A stretch of 64,000 nt of DNA from Pycnopodia helianthoides. Lineage: Eukaryota > Echinodermata > Asteroidea > Forcipulatida > Asteriidae. Made by a program: the position numbers and the translations under genes. Shown one piece after another: positions 38,401 to 53,400 of the stretch (the stretch's first letter is position 1; each line of letters starts with the position of its first letter). Under the pieces are notes generated by a model that saw only the letters and a list, made by a program, of their open reading frames with translations, was not told where the DNA came from and did not search any database. The DNA lies in NCBI GenBank assembly GCA_032158295.1, contig CM063243.1, forward strand, positions 17,576,302-17,640,301. Direction: 5' to 3'.

Positions 38401-41400
38401 TTCTGCAACTTCATCTTTTAGAGAACGCTTTTCACACAAGAATATCCTCACAATATTCTCAGACACTTTTTTTTTTCAAGAGAGCAACATATCAAAGAGC
38501 AATCCTTATTGATTGTACTCATATACAAAGTTTCTAACCCTGAGTAAATGTCCAGAAGTTGGGTTGAATCTAACCCTTCCACCCACCATTGCTACTCCCT
38601 CTGTAACATAAGTGCCCGGGACATTGGGATTGCATGTACTTGATGGGTGCATTACAAAAAAACACTGAGCACCATTTGAAGGAAAAACAGGACACGGGGG
38701 GGCGTGGAGCCATATCAAATCACAGGACCATCAAAAACATTTGCGACGCGGACAGTTCATTTCAAACATCATGACGGCGTTGGGGACAACAGAGTGTAAT
38801 CACAGACAAAACGTGGGGCTTTTCTTTTTAAACGAGCAAATTACTGGCAACACAGTCGTATTGGGCTGCTGTGGTTGGGGAGAGGGGAGATCAAAACAGA
38901 GTTGGCTTGGGTACCAAGGTCATCGACCTTTTCATGGCAAGGGGGCAGGAAACGAACGGACGAGATTGTTCAGACAAGCTGTGGAGACTAAATAAGAACG
39001 ATCAAGTCATGACAAAGGGAATCGTTGCAATGAAGCTCATCCAAGACTCATCTTCTAGCTAGATCCAGATCTCTGCCCAAAACAAATTGGATTCTCAGAA
39101 TTGTACAAATGGTAGAAATCAAGTCCCAATTATGTACGGACAACAGATTTGGCGATTGTAATTTAGTCATCAATATATTTTTATCATTTTTTTCATCAAT
39201 AACCAACAAACAAATTGCAAGAACATGTCAGGCCATTAGTACACCAAGTTCAATCTACAATTTGTAACATTTTGTATTTTTGTACCTCAATGTAGCAATG
39301 AGATGAACTCCTCATTTTTAAGTGCAACACCAAATCATTAAAGAAGGATTAATTTATTTTCTTCCAGAAGGCCAATTTGGCGGGCAGCAGATCTAGACGT
39401 TGCTACTTGTTGGCAAAACAGATACTTTTTTTTGGATATATATAAATGAGGTCAGACAAGACGGCTACTCTCTGGACATGAAGATGGGGGTAGGGAGACA
39501 CGGCTGTGCCACACGGTTAGGAGGACTCTGCAGCTATGGACACGTGCAGTTTGATCAGCTAACAATGGGTTGGCGTGCAGTTCATCCATCGACCAGCGGG
39601 GAGTGTGTTCCACACAGCCCACTGAGGAGAGAGACCTCCCCCCAAACAAACTGAACCTGGGTGTGATACGGCTGTACTCGACCACGTCTTACCGAAGTGT
39701 TGGATGGTTACAAAAACTGCTGCTTTTTTGAGAAAAACTGTCTTGGAGATTTGTTTTGTAAGTGGTGATACTTATTCATGTGTCAACATAATCTCATAAG
39801 TTTTGGAACCTTCGAGCAGTCATCTTTTTTTCTTCTTTTTTTTTGCTCACAAAATTTTCCGCCTCAGCTTAAGCTGAATAATTAAGTTTCAGAGCTTATT
39901 CTTTTACTGTGCACAAGAAATTTAAAAAGAAAATGGCTGCAGGAAATTTCTTTTCTTTAACATGCAATACTCATCTTTAAAAGTTCTCTCACAAATATGA
40001 AAACAAACAGTGAATTGTAAATTGACTATTTCTGCCAATTCATGCTCTTGAAAGCAGGTAGCCATTTTAAAAACACGGCCAAACATTTCCCGAGTAGTGT
40101 CATCCACATATTTAACAACTCTCCGCGTCAAGTGAAGCCTTGGTCTATACTTCATGCGAACTGCAAAAGTAAAGCGATTTTTCTGCGTCACAATTGAAAA
40201 AAAACCAAAACCCAGCACGCACTGATGGCTTGCGTCACGTCGGTGCACTTTCTTCACATTCGCTTCCGCATGAAGTATACACCGGGCTGAAGTATCCAAC
40301 CCAGATTCAGTTTTGTGCGGGTAGCTGGCTTGTCAATGGTTGACAGACATGGCACACGGATGTGAACAGGTAGGGGGGCCTCGCTTTATCACTGACCTTT
40401 CGCATCATATTTCTTCCCTTGACAGAGTTCTGGAACGTGCACAGGTTTAATATGCAGATTAAAAAAAGCATTGAAGCAGCAGCCTTGTCACAGCAGCCTT
40501 GTCACTTTCTCCTTAACCCCCCAAAAATAAACTTACAAGTGGCTCCCCAAAATATCAATCAGGCTTCCCCTAAAAGTGCCCCAACCCCTCCCCATAACAT
40601 GGCTTTCTTTTGGCTTTAATTGTGTCCCTCACTCCCCCTGAGTAACTGCCGAGATCAGAGTTGACAGAAACATTCTACCAAGGAGGGCATTCTGAAAATT
40701 ATCAACAATTTTTGTAAAAGTCCTTAAAGGATTTTTTTTAAATGAAGCCTTAACTGAAGCAAGAAATTTTCCCGCCTTTTTCTGGAATCTAATTCCAGGA
40801 TTCCTGTAAAATTTCTTCATTGAGAGCAGCATGAAAATATTTCTGTAGTTCTGCACATTGACTAATACCAAAACTTGAAAAAGTGAAGATACAAGTGGTT
40901 GGCACTATGCAGCACTCTCTCTTATTTCCATTGAATGAATTAAAAAAAAACAGCATTGAGAATCAAACCAACTGACAACAGAGCATAGGTATTATCTTTC
41001 TTTTGAAAAAACTAATTTGTTTTGCTGGTAGGAGTTGAGAGGTTTCTGGTAACTGGCTTTTTGTACCAGTAAAAGAAGAACAAATCTTTTCAACTCAAAG
41101 TACAGAAATACTTCCGAGGTATTTAACACTCAATAAAGTTCCAGATTTTCGAGGGCAAAGTGACATTTCCTGTTAATGACCAAAAAAAGAAGCGTCTAGC
41201 CTAGCTGTAGCTCGATGAACACTGAAATAGGCATTATGGGTTATTCAGTAAAACACAGAGCGGCTTACATTAATTGATCTTCCTAACTATTATCATGTAA
41301 TTCATTCAAGCTTTCTCTTGTCATGGTAAACTAGCAATGAAGACAAATGTTATGACCATGTGATACTTAATTAAAAGGAGCATGTGGCCCTAAAGTGACA

Positions 41401-44400
41401 ATGTAAACCCTGAAAAATTATGTAAAATGTAGTGAAAATAAACCGCATTAACTCTTAATGAATGCGGTATATTTGGAGTTTACAATGTCTCTTCAGAGCT
41501 ACTGCTGTTTAGTGTAACGCATGATTCTACTCGAGTTCCTTCAACCAAACATTGACAACATTTGTGTTAACAATGACCATGTTATAACTCTGCAAAACTT
41601 CACGCTCCATTTTCGTGAAGCTGTTCTACAGCTACGTCTTCATGGAGCCACAAAAAAAGCAACATTTACATCATGTGTAGCAAAATCCAAGATGAATTAG
41701 CCATTAGTAATGTCGCTGATAAATAAGAAAGTGACTATAATGGTTATCAAGTGTTGAATATTATTGATATTGCTTTAATATTGAAGTCTCAACAGAATTG
41801 GTGAAGATTAAAGATAATTAAGAGCTTTAAAACAAGATAGTTGAAAATTATTCTGACAAAGACTTGATTTGATTTTTTAAAAACACTAATTTATAGGATT
41901 GGTATTCAGGACTGTGGCTAGTTCCAAAATACTATTGACCAATCAGTGACTGTCTCTTGAGAGTTCAAATCTATCTGCTTTAAATGAAAAAGTTATTGGT
42001 TTCCACGCACTTCATGCAGAAGACGAGTGTCCGTGACTTACCATTGCTCTGCTTGATGTCTGCTCGTCATCGGCACTGCTTTCACGTGTCATGAACTACA
42101 AGTAGTAAAATAGAAACAGTGGGATCAGTTTGGCTCAATGGTTTCTTTCCTGGCCTTTCACCTCTGTGGACCCCAGTTCGAATCTCACTGCAGACTAGAG
42201 TTCGTATGTGGATTGGGTTTTCAATCCCTACCTGTTGCGTGGGTTTTCCCAAACTTTGGGTTTTCCTCCCACTTCTAAAGCTAAACTTTTCTTCATCGTC
42301 TTCTATTCAAACTGTTATTGGCGCTGATTGCGCTGTTGTATGTGTAATGAAATAAATAGACAATACAGTTTCTCAGTGTTCAGGTGCCATGAGTACTTTA
42401 TAGATGGATTGCAATACGCGTCATTGACCGCCATCTTTGATGTAAAACGATGGAAAAAGTGCACACGTGTACGCGCTACGCACGACTCTCAGCCAATTAT
42501 AGCTCTTCACGCGTGCACAATTCATCAAAGATGGTGGTCAATGACGCATATTGCAATCCATCTATTGGTAGATACGAGCGCACTGTAAAACTCTGGTATT
42601 GTTATCAATATTATCAAAAATACTTTGAATGATGTAATTCTTACGAGTTGAGTTTTTTGCCCTACAACAATATTCAAGACAAAACTACAGGCACCTCCAT
42701 GTGAATCAAACCTGCATTCAACTTTTTAACACATAATGGTTTGGGTAATAAACTAACCTTCAGAGCACTATTACAAAAAATCAGAAAAAAACATGTAAAA
42801 GTTACAAGCTGTTTCTAAAAAAAGAAAATAGTTTGTAAAAAACAAAAAAAAACTAAGAGCACTGTTTTCAATTAAATCTTTCCAGGTTATTTTTCTGCCA
42901 TTCCATTTGAAACCTTGACATTTAAAGGAACATTACAGAATTGGTAAGAAAAAAACTTGTAAAATATACTTTTTTATCACAGATTTACATAAAACTTACA
43001 TGGTCTAATGATGATGATAGTAGAAAACATCCCTTGAAATATTTCTGTCTGAAATGCCATATTTGATGAGAAATGAATAAACTAATTTTCCGATAGGAGT
43101 TTATCGCTCAGTGAACGTTTTATTAATTTGTTGAATCTATATGATTTCATGCAAATGTATAATCGTTTTTTTCACTATTTTTCTCGTGACCCAGATGGCC
43201 GATCAATCTCAAACTTCTACAGGTTTGTCAGTTTATGTATATGGTGGATTACATAAAGTGCTTACACTGCAAGCAACTGTTTTGTTAGCAAAAACCAATT
43301 CTGTAATGTTTCTTTAAAATGTTTGTACATTTAAAAAGTTTTGTCTGCTGAAATGATCAAAGCCCAATTTCATGGCTCTGCTTACCACATAATTCTGCGC
43401 TTACAGCACCCTGAAAAGCCATGTGATTATCTGTGCCGCATGCGCAGAGATCCGCGGTAAGCAGAGCCATGACATTGGGCCCTAACCATAAGAGATTCGA
43501 CTGCATCAATGTAAAAAGATAGCCTGTACCTTCATGAGGAGTGATATGAGCTTATGTACGGTCTCTTTATCCAGGCTAGAAAGATCCACTGCACCCATGT
43601 CTGGCACCTGCTCTTCTTGAACTGTCTGTAGATGACCATCTGAAAAGGAAGTACCCCCGAAAAACACAAAGAAATAATCTCAAGACAAGATCAAGTGTGT
43701 TTTGGATATTACTGTGGCTGGCTGTATTTTATATTATATGGATATTTTTTAAGGTTAACATAAAAACAATGGTAGTATTGTAATTTTATTGAAGATAAAG
43801 TTCAGTTCAGCTGTAGTGCCATGAAATCATTTCTGCATCATACGAAAGTAAACAAACAATCATCTGAAGAAGTTTTCTTTAAAGGGGCTGTGTCGTCATG
43901 ATCAATGCAGGCGTGTGGCTGTACATGGAATTATGAACTCTCAACCAGTTACTGCACACACATGCGCCCCCCTCCATACATAGGATACATTGGGAGGGCA
44001 CACGCATGCAGTAAGTGGGTGAGAGTTCATAATTCCATGTACAGCCACAGGCCTGCTGTAATCATGACTATAGTGCCCCTTTAAATTGGACTTTCAGAAA
44101 ACAAGATCAATCATTTTTTAACAAACTTGTATTTGAAAAACATTTATTAAAACAAACAAACAAAAAAAAGCTTTGGGATTGGATTTTAAAAATATGCAGA
44201 TTATCACTGAGGAACAATGTGTAACAATGACACCCTACAACCAATGACAACTATTTTACCTTCAAAGAAGGATTCAGCAATAGGTCCCGCAGTATCACCA
44301 CCATAGTCTGCATTCTCTAACAGTCTACTGTAGGTTGATCGCATCGCTGGTGGCAAAGAAAAATATACACCATCACTATCTCATCAGCATACAACACTTA

Positions 44401-47400
44401 TTTTAGCTTTGTCCTACATTGAACATCCACTCGAGTTATGAAGTAGCCTTTTGCCTTTCAAGTCTTGCAAAAGTAATACAGACATGCCCTGGTGGATTCG
44501 AACCCACAAAGTTCCACATTATTGAAACACTGCGGACACCAGAGCTTATCTGGGCCCAATTTCGTGGCCTGCTTAGCGCGGCTATCTGCGCTTACGGTAC
44601 ATAGAATTGTGTGTTTACAGAGGCCGCAAGCAACGGTTTCCACGGTGAGCAGAGCACGAAACTGGGCCCTGGGCAGTGGCTGCTGAATGTGGCAGCACCT
44701 TGTAAACCCTTATAAGGTGCTACATAAATTGGTCTCATACTTCAAAAAATTCAAAATCTGTCTTAAAATGTTTTCTGTTTTGTTCATATGCGCCCTTGAG
44801 TACCTAATTTTTGGTAGACACGAGTTTCACTATATAAGACTACATAATCATAAATGCACAAGTGACTGTGAGGGAGACACATAACACAACCTTTAGTTTC
44901 CATGACATAAGATTAACATAATTTGAAAACGAAACTGATAAAAGGACAAGCTGCTTCTGTTTTTTTACTTCGGCAAATGAACTTGTCCAGCAACAACTTC
45001 CTGGATAAAAACAGCTTTATACAAAAATGGACTGACCGGCCCCGAATTGAACCCTGCTGAATCCGCCCGATGTTGCCGGAGGAGAAGACATGCTGCGCCT
45101 CTTGAACTCATTCTTGAGGGTGAAGGAAGAGAGGCGGCGTGGTTTGAGAGAGCTGTTCATCTCGGACTGCGACCTGGCGACGCGAGCTCTCGTCTGCTTG
45201 TTCAGGAAGGTGTCCATACGATCCACCACGCCGGCTTGTGAAGCGACTCAGATCTAGAAGGGGAATTTCAAATCAGTATTCAAGATTCAAAGTTTTCAAA
45301 AATTGTTTGTCATTTTTTCATTTAACCATTTTCCCCCTAATAATTTAAAAATGAAAAGGTTTACACCTAAAACCAAAAACAAATACTGAGTAAAAAGTTC
45401 TTTTAAATGGCGTACAATAAAACACAACAGCCAAAATTCAGTGAAAAGTGATCAGACCGTGGTGCAACCTGTGAATTAGCCTTGTCCAAGGCTCTTTACT
45501 CAAGCACCCCCCTTTGAATTCACCAGGTAGCATAACAATACTGGCACGGTACTGCAGTACTTGATACACAGTATATCGTGGGGTCGAATATGGTTTTTCA
45601 ACCTTGTATCAAAAACGAAGCCGAAACAGAGCCTTGTTCATTCTGTAAACGGCAGCTTATGTTTTTCTTTATCATTGCGCAGGGATTCCAGCGCAATTAT
45701 GTATGCTGGAATCGGATATTGAATATTCATTTCCTGTACTGGGCGGATAATCGTCCAATCGTAAACTCTTGTTGTGACGTATTGATGTGTGTTTGCCACT
45801 ATACATTAACCGATGAGCATACACCTTCGGAAGTATTAGCATAAAGCAACTCCGCCCCAATCCGACCTTTTAACAGAATGAACAAGGCTCTGTTTCGTTT
45901 TCGTTTTTGATACAAGGTTGAAAAACCATACTTCGACCCCACGATATACTGTGTATCAAGTACTGCAGTACCGTGCCAGTATTGTTATGCTACCTGCTGG
46001 TGAATTCAAAGCGGGTGCTTGCGTAAAGAGCCTTGGACAAGGCTACCTGTGAATACAAGAATTTACAAAGACATGATAGACCAGAGGCATAGACAAATAA
46101 AACAGTAGCAATGTGTCCATTAAAAACGGGACAAAATAGATTTTATAATTCTTGTAGACAACAAGAAAACAGTTCATAATAGCAGTAGGGATAGCACAAT
46201 AGATGGATAGTTCAAAAGTGACATTAAACTTCACAATGATTGAATGAAAAAAGTATCCAAGTGACTGAAGACGAAGTTGAAAATAGCAAATTATCAATAA
46301 GACTGTCATTCCAAGTAGAGAATCTTAAAACAGTAACACAATACCAATTAAATGTCATTAAATGTCTTTCAAATTCACATTAAAATAAATTTAATTTAAA
46401 AAAGAAAAACTTATAACAAAAAATAAAAGAATGAAATGACAATTACCAGCTGTTATCAAGAGATCAATAAAAACAGTAGCAGTACAATGTATAGTATTAA
46501 CAAATATCATTTAAGATACAGAATATACGTCAGATTCAAAATTTCAGAAACAAAATAATGAAAGAGAGCAAAATGAAACCCAGCAGGCCTGGAATTTAGC
46601 ACTTGCATCTGCAAAGCCACTATTGCCCCCCCCCCCCCCCAAAAAAAGAGCAATTAACCCTCCTACTCTTGGTAACTCTTGGTAACATTTTCCAGTGAGT
46701 TGACCAACCATTTGAAACCATTCGACTGCCAAGGTTGTGTACAGTGGCACAACTGTACACAGAACTAACTGTGTACTGTGTACATGCATTCCCCCATGGT
46801 ATCATATTGCAGGCTGGCATAGTTTATCTATCATTCAAAACCGCAATGAGTGGTATTGAATGGTCAGACAGCAAAGGGTTCATGCTGAAATCTTTAACAT
46901 TTGTACCTTGGCCATGGCACTCAAGGATGAAAATTGTAACAGTCAGCACAGACCATGAAATGTAGATAAACAGGTAGATTTTTAAGAGTTTTTCATGTAA
47001 ATTGTCGAAAAGTGTATATATTTTATGAATGCTAAATCCTGGCAATTTGATTTTTTTTTTATATTGAATAAAGCTCCAGATCTCAAGAGTTTGGCTGGCT
47101 TTTTGAAGAACTGCTATGTTTACCTTGCAAGCACTGGAGACTGGAAGCTATGCTCAAAACAGGTTGTACTTTTTAAAGAAAAAAAACTTCGTATTTTTCC
47201 AAAAAATTTGGGATAATTTTTGAGGAACTACTCCCGAAAAGGGTGAATTTTGAGTACTAGGGAACGAGCATGGGTACGTCTTTCTAAAGAGGTATTCCAA
47301 GGGTAAGTTCACATTTGTGATGCATTCATTTTCCAATAGAAAGAGTCCTCAAGAAAGTGGGGACAAATTACAAGTCTCCAACCTAAAGTTGAAATGGTGG

Positions 47401-50400
47401 AAAAATGCCTTTTTATTTGACACTCTTTCATAGTAAAATTTTAAACATGCCTCATTTGACACCAACAAAAATGGGGCTGAACATTCCATATAGGAAATTT
47501 TTGCACCAGTCAAAAGGTCAAATTCAATGCCAATTTGATTGAGTATCATCAAAAATCAGGAATGAACTAAGATTCTCAGTAGAAAAATGTACAGACTCTA
47601 CATTTGAAATGTGAAGTCATCAAAATGTTCTGGAGTATCTTCTTGAAGGATACCAAGTACAATGGCAATTTACACTGATTTAACGTGAGGTTAGAGTCTT
47701 GTAATTTGTATTCCCATTTTCCTAAAGATTCTATCTATTGGAAAATGAGTGGATCTTAAAACTGAATTTGACCTTGGAGTCTCTCTTTAACAGCGAGTGC
47801 CATATATGGGATTTGTATTGCAATTTAAGGGTGGCCACAGCAGAGCTCTTGTTTTTTCCTTTGTGCAATTCCAGACCCGCTCTCACAAGTGTAAGGTTTT
47901 GAATAAAAATTCACATGCTTTTTACCAGAGTTGTGAACTGTACCGGTTTGTTCGCTTATCCGACCTGCTCAAAATTAACCAGGGGAATTTAAAGGGTGAG
48001 TGATGTCTCCGTGCAAATCTTTACGTCACACGAATAAAAAAATTTGTTTCTCGAGGTCAAGTTATTTTCCACAGTATCAAAAACAATAGTGACAATATCA
48101 ATTAATGATTATCAAATACAAGAACAAAGTTACACTTTTAAAATAGATTTGAAGAAATAAATGCTGAAAAAATGTGATTCTGCAGAAGAATCCATACCCT
48201 GCGTGACACCATCAACTAAAAATCCACACGCTTACGCCATCGAACTGTGATCTACATTCCGTTGGTTTTAGCGTGTAATTCATTTTTTTTTTTTTAAGAA
48301 CCCAATGACTTTCAAAAGGCCCAAAACCTTTAAACATAGACCCTTTTGACTAAATAAAACAAAATCAAGCACAAATTATCTTTTAGATGAGCCCATATTT
48401 GTCTCTGTGTAGATCTTATACCACATGGTTAAATTTACCTAGCAGTGGCCATTAGCCCCAATGATGAAAAATTAATGTACAATTCCTCAGGGAATTCCGG
48501 GAGAGCTGGTCATTGATGGATTTGGTTTTCGGTGAAAAAGACCCCGGATAGTAACAAGACAATTTACCGTGCTATTTGGCTAGGTGTATATGGGGAAGTT
48601 GGTGTAGATGGGTATTTTTAGATAAAAAACAAATAAAAAAGGGAGTACTGATTATTCAATTAAAACGGACTGTTGATCACAGTACGATGGCATCGCGCAG
48701 GATTTGAAGAAGTAAAGCTTCAACGCGCATCGGGACCTCCCCATAATCCTACTGCATAAAAAAAAGAATGTTACTGTTATAATCAACGGCTCATTTATTT
48801 CAACGGTGACACTTGAAAACAAAGACTCCGCAGCAGTGATCCCTGGATGTAGCCCATCGATCAGCTCTGGATGGGCAGAGGTTGATGAACTCCATCATCA
48901 AATGGGTCTCATGGAGTCATCCGACGCGTAAGACTACAAAAACAACACTCTTATTACACAAGCTGCGAGAATGGCATATTGCATTTTGCCTCCCACTTTG
49001 CAAAAATGTTACTAAGCCATGTCAATCATTTTCTGTAGTCACTTAAATTAATCCAATACCCTGTTCGTAAGTATGATGTGTTTCCAATGTAAGCCACGCC
49101 CACATCACACAAACTGGCTCCACTGATTACCAGAAGCCCATAGGAATTGCATTGAGCTAGCTTTTCTTTGATGATTTATGTAAGGTTGAATAATTGGACT
49201 CGGTTCTTACATACTCTCTTCAAAGACTAAGAATATAAACGTTTGAACTATGAATTTCGCGATTTGTGATTTTATTACACACACAAATGTATGCCAGCTT
49301 TGGAGCCCGAAATAGCGAAATTCTGCAGCAGATACGCAGGCGTGTGACGCAATAACTTACCAACAGCATCCAATTTCATAAAGCCTGTTAGCACAAAAGC
49401 TTGCTCAGCACAGACAAATCTTGCCAAGCTAAAAAAAGGTTACCAGCCAAAATTTCATAAAGTTTACACTGTTGCCACTGGTTCCCAACTCATTTTATTG
49501 CTTAGCAAATAAAATCTGCTATGCAGTATTTTCTGCTTAACAGATTTATCCATTGGCCCTGGATTTTTATTGAAAAAACTCGCTATTGGGAAACTCACCT
49601 ATTGGGAAGGGAAACTCCTTGTTGTGTTCCATCTCTACCTGGGCCTCAAGGGCCAGGGTATCGAGTCTGTTCATGAAGAACTCCCAGGACAAGACCATGG
49701 TATCAGGGAGGAAATGCTGCAGCTTGTACAGGTTGTCTAAGATCATCACACGATCCTCTACCACGCAGTCCCATTGGAATTCAAGACAGCCCACTAGAAC
49801 CTGCGACAACGATGATCAAGGAGATGGATTTGGTATAAAGAAAAAAATTCAGTGATGAGAAAGAAAAACAGGATGGAATTGCTTGAATAATTTAACTGTT
49901 CACCAGAAAAAAATAGTGAACCCCCACTTTTCAGAAAAATTGACACGCTAGTCAATTTTGTTTTGTTCAACCCCAAATTACTTAAAATTTACCCAGTCAG
50001 TTTCATTGTGGTTTATTACGTGAAGCTTTGATTTACATACATAGGACCTCAAGCTAAGCATCACATGAAAATGACAAAGCAATGCAGGTCAAGGGTGTGG
50101 AGAAGAACACAAATATTATGACAGGTCGGGCCAGGGTTCAAATCCACATTCTATAATCGACACATTAAATCATTGACTTTCATCATGTGAGCAAAGTCCC
50201 CGAAAGGAAGGTATGCACCAGACTTTTTTTTCAATGAAGCCTCAATTTGGCAACACATGGTTTTGTTGCACTAATCAGCATGCAAAATAGTTTTGAGGAC
50301 ACTGAACAAACCAGTTACTTTTTTTCATTAAGAAAATTATTGTTTAAAGATTAACAAATTCCCAAGATCCATTTAGGTTTTGGGCCAAGAATACTTTCCC

Positions 50401-53400
50401 CAGCACTAACCTTGAGGGCTTTCTTGGGTATAGTTTCCAGCATAATGATAGCCCTTGATGAGACAGCGGGGCAGATGTCCTCAGTCGATGTAATGAGAGA
50501 GCTAAAAGCACAGGCTAGTGAACACATGATCACCGAGTTGTTACCGAGGGACTTCTTTTCCACAAATCGTAACAGAGCTGTGACACGCTCAACTGTGGAT
50601 ATAAAAAAGAAAAAGTTGCAGAAACCTGTTCCAACATACCGGCAGACTTAGGGGCCAGATCCGAATTGACAGCTATGGCTTCATCTTTTGCTAAGGGTGT
50701 TGCCATTAGCCTTTTTGAGGTATGGCGGACACTATAGGAATGCACTGTTAGGTTTGGGTGTATACAGACAAATTTACCCAAACCTAATAAAGTGTCATAG
50801 TATTGAGTCTGCCATATCTCAAAATGGCTTATGGATGTACTATACTTGAATGCACGTTGACACGTTGATACAGCTGTACCTGTAGCCGTAGCCGTAGCCG
50901 TAGTCGCCAATTCGGAAACAGCCTTACCATCAAATTTTGCAGCAACATACTTTTGAGAATAAGCTTTAAGCTACTTGTACACAATATTGAAGCCAATAAT
51001 GCATGTAAGGCATCCGACAGAAACTACATGGATAAGTTGACTGCAAAGAAGTTCAATCTGCTTTATCATCAGCAGCTAAACATTTGGCCATTTGAGGTAA
51101 ACTCCTTGATTTGATTTCATATAGCCGCTAAAAAAAATTTGAAAATGGAAAAGTTTCAACTAGCATAAGCAACTGTTTGTGATCTTGAAAATTTTCGATG
51201 AAAGTCTGTTTTGAAGGAATTTGGCCTAACATAGCAAATCAGGCTCATAGCCTGGGGACCTTACCAGCTTTAAAGCGTGCTTTCCAGTCTCCATTATCCA
51301 CATCTCTCTGTAGTAGATTCCACATGACATCAGAGCCATGGGGTAGTGCCAGGCTATGCAGAGCCAGGGGTACCATAATTTCATTGACGCAGCTCAGTTC
51401 ACCCTCGAGGAGGTTCCAGAAACTTGTGAAAGAGTTCATAAAAAAGGCAGATGTGATTCATGTTGATTTAAGAAAACTATTGAGATCAGGTATAGAACTT
51501 TTAGAAATGGAATAAATACATTTCAAAAATTCTATGCAACTTGGCACTTTTAGGAATCATAACCAGCAGTTCATGATGATTCATCAAAACAAAAATCAAA
51601 AGGAAATAATGTTTGTCTTAGAAACTGATCTCTTTAAAAAATATAAGTAATCATTTTGTACTCCAAGGTTTAGAATACATCTTCGTAATGCACAGATAAT
51701 CAACCGTTTTTTGCGGCAGAATGGCCTCTCCAGCCTAAACTGTAGAGGGCTCACTGTACTGTTAATCGTCCGCATTGAAGTTAGTATTGGCATTCACACC
51801 AAGTAAGAGCACAAATATGAAAACAAACAAATTGTTGACATCATGAGACATTGCAAACTATTTGCTAACATGTTAAAAATGTTCTGCAACAGTCATCATA
51901 ATTCTATGACATAATTTCTGGTACAGGGACTTGCTTAGTCACAAGCGACCGCATAACTAATTTGCATATTTTGTTATACATACTAAGGAATAAGTAAATG
52001 GTTCTGAGCATATTTTGTTATACACACTAAGGAATAAGTAAATGGTTCTGAGCATATTCTGTTATACATACTTGGGAATAAGTAAATGGTTCTGAGCATA
52101 TTCTGTTATACATACTTGGGAATAAGTAAATGGTTCTGAGCATATTTCAAGAATGCATCGTGGTCCTTGGCTGCTTGTCGGAGACACTCAGCATTCAGAC
52201 ATAGTATCTTGATGCAGTAGAATAAATTGAGCAGCACTTCTTGGTCGTTGTGCCTCGGAACGTCCTGAAGAGTCCAACAGAAATCATACACCAATGTTAT
52301 TATTGTGACAGGCTTTGCTCAGTCGCATAACCAGACATCTTTCATTGGGGGGGGTGGGGATGGAGGAGCGAGGCGGGGGGAAAGAAATAATTGGGGGAGC
52401 TGTTTAAAGGCACTATTGGTAATTACTCAAAATAATTGTTCGCATAAAAATTTACTTGGTAACGAGCAACGGAGAGCTGTTGATAGTATAAAACATTGTG
52501 AGAAACGGCTCCCTCTGAAGTAACGTAGTTTTTGAGAAAGAAGTAATTTCTCAGTAAGACATTTGAATTGATTTTGAGACCTCACGCGTGAGGTCTCGAA
52601 ATCAAGCATCTGAAAGCACACAACTTCGTGTGACAAGGGTGTTTTTTCTTCCATTATTATCTCACGACCAATTGAGTTTCAAATTTTCACAGGTTTGTTA
52701 TTTTGTGCATATGATGAGATACACCAAGCGAGAAGACTGGTCTTTGACAATTACCAAAGGTGTCCAGTGTCTTTAATGCACAGATAACTTCGCATTTACC
52801 TCCATTTTTTTGCTGAAATGCAAACGGCTGGCGTTATTACCCATCAGGACTTTCCAGTGTGAGCGTCTTGGTTTTCTTTCCTTAGTCAAGACATTGTTTC
52901 ATTGTGGCAACGATATTTTCAAAGGAAAACGATTTACTCAAGAAGCTCAAAAAAAATTTGAAAAATAATACCGCGGGTGGGCACGGAATTCTTTTTTTTA
53001 AATATCGACAGGAAGTGGTTAAAAGCATACAGCTATTTGTATCAGACAAACAAACGTCAATCAGTCCTTTTTACATTAACGTGGAAAGATTCTCCTGCAA
53101 CTAGACTACAATCCTACCTTGAGCAACATGAAGAGGAGTTGGATTGCCTTGGGAAGTTCTTCAACCTTAAAGCGAGCTTCCTTCTGGGTTCCATTCTCAC
53201 CATCTTTCTTGCCCTTAGTGCTCTTATCTATGAAAAGAGTAATTATTATTATTATTATTACATATTTCTGGTAATGAAACCAAGGATGCCTCATAACTGA
53301 ACTTAATCACTGTAGCTCGTAAGCCTGAGGAAACCTGTAAACAAGGGTGCTTGCTATGTGAACCAGAAACACTAGGGTTAACCCCTACTCTTCTACTATA

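Noticed and set aside
39400..39685. Open frames on both strands in the 5.6-kb UNC79 intron
   Set aside because: No recognisable domain, no plausible splice context and the opposite strand is equally open.
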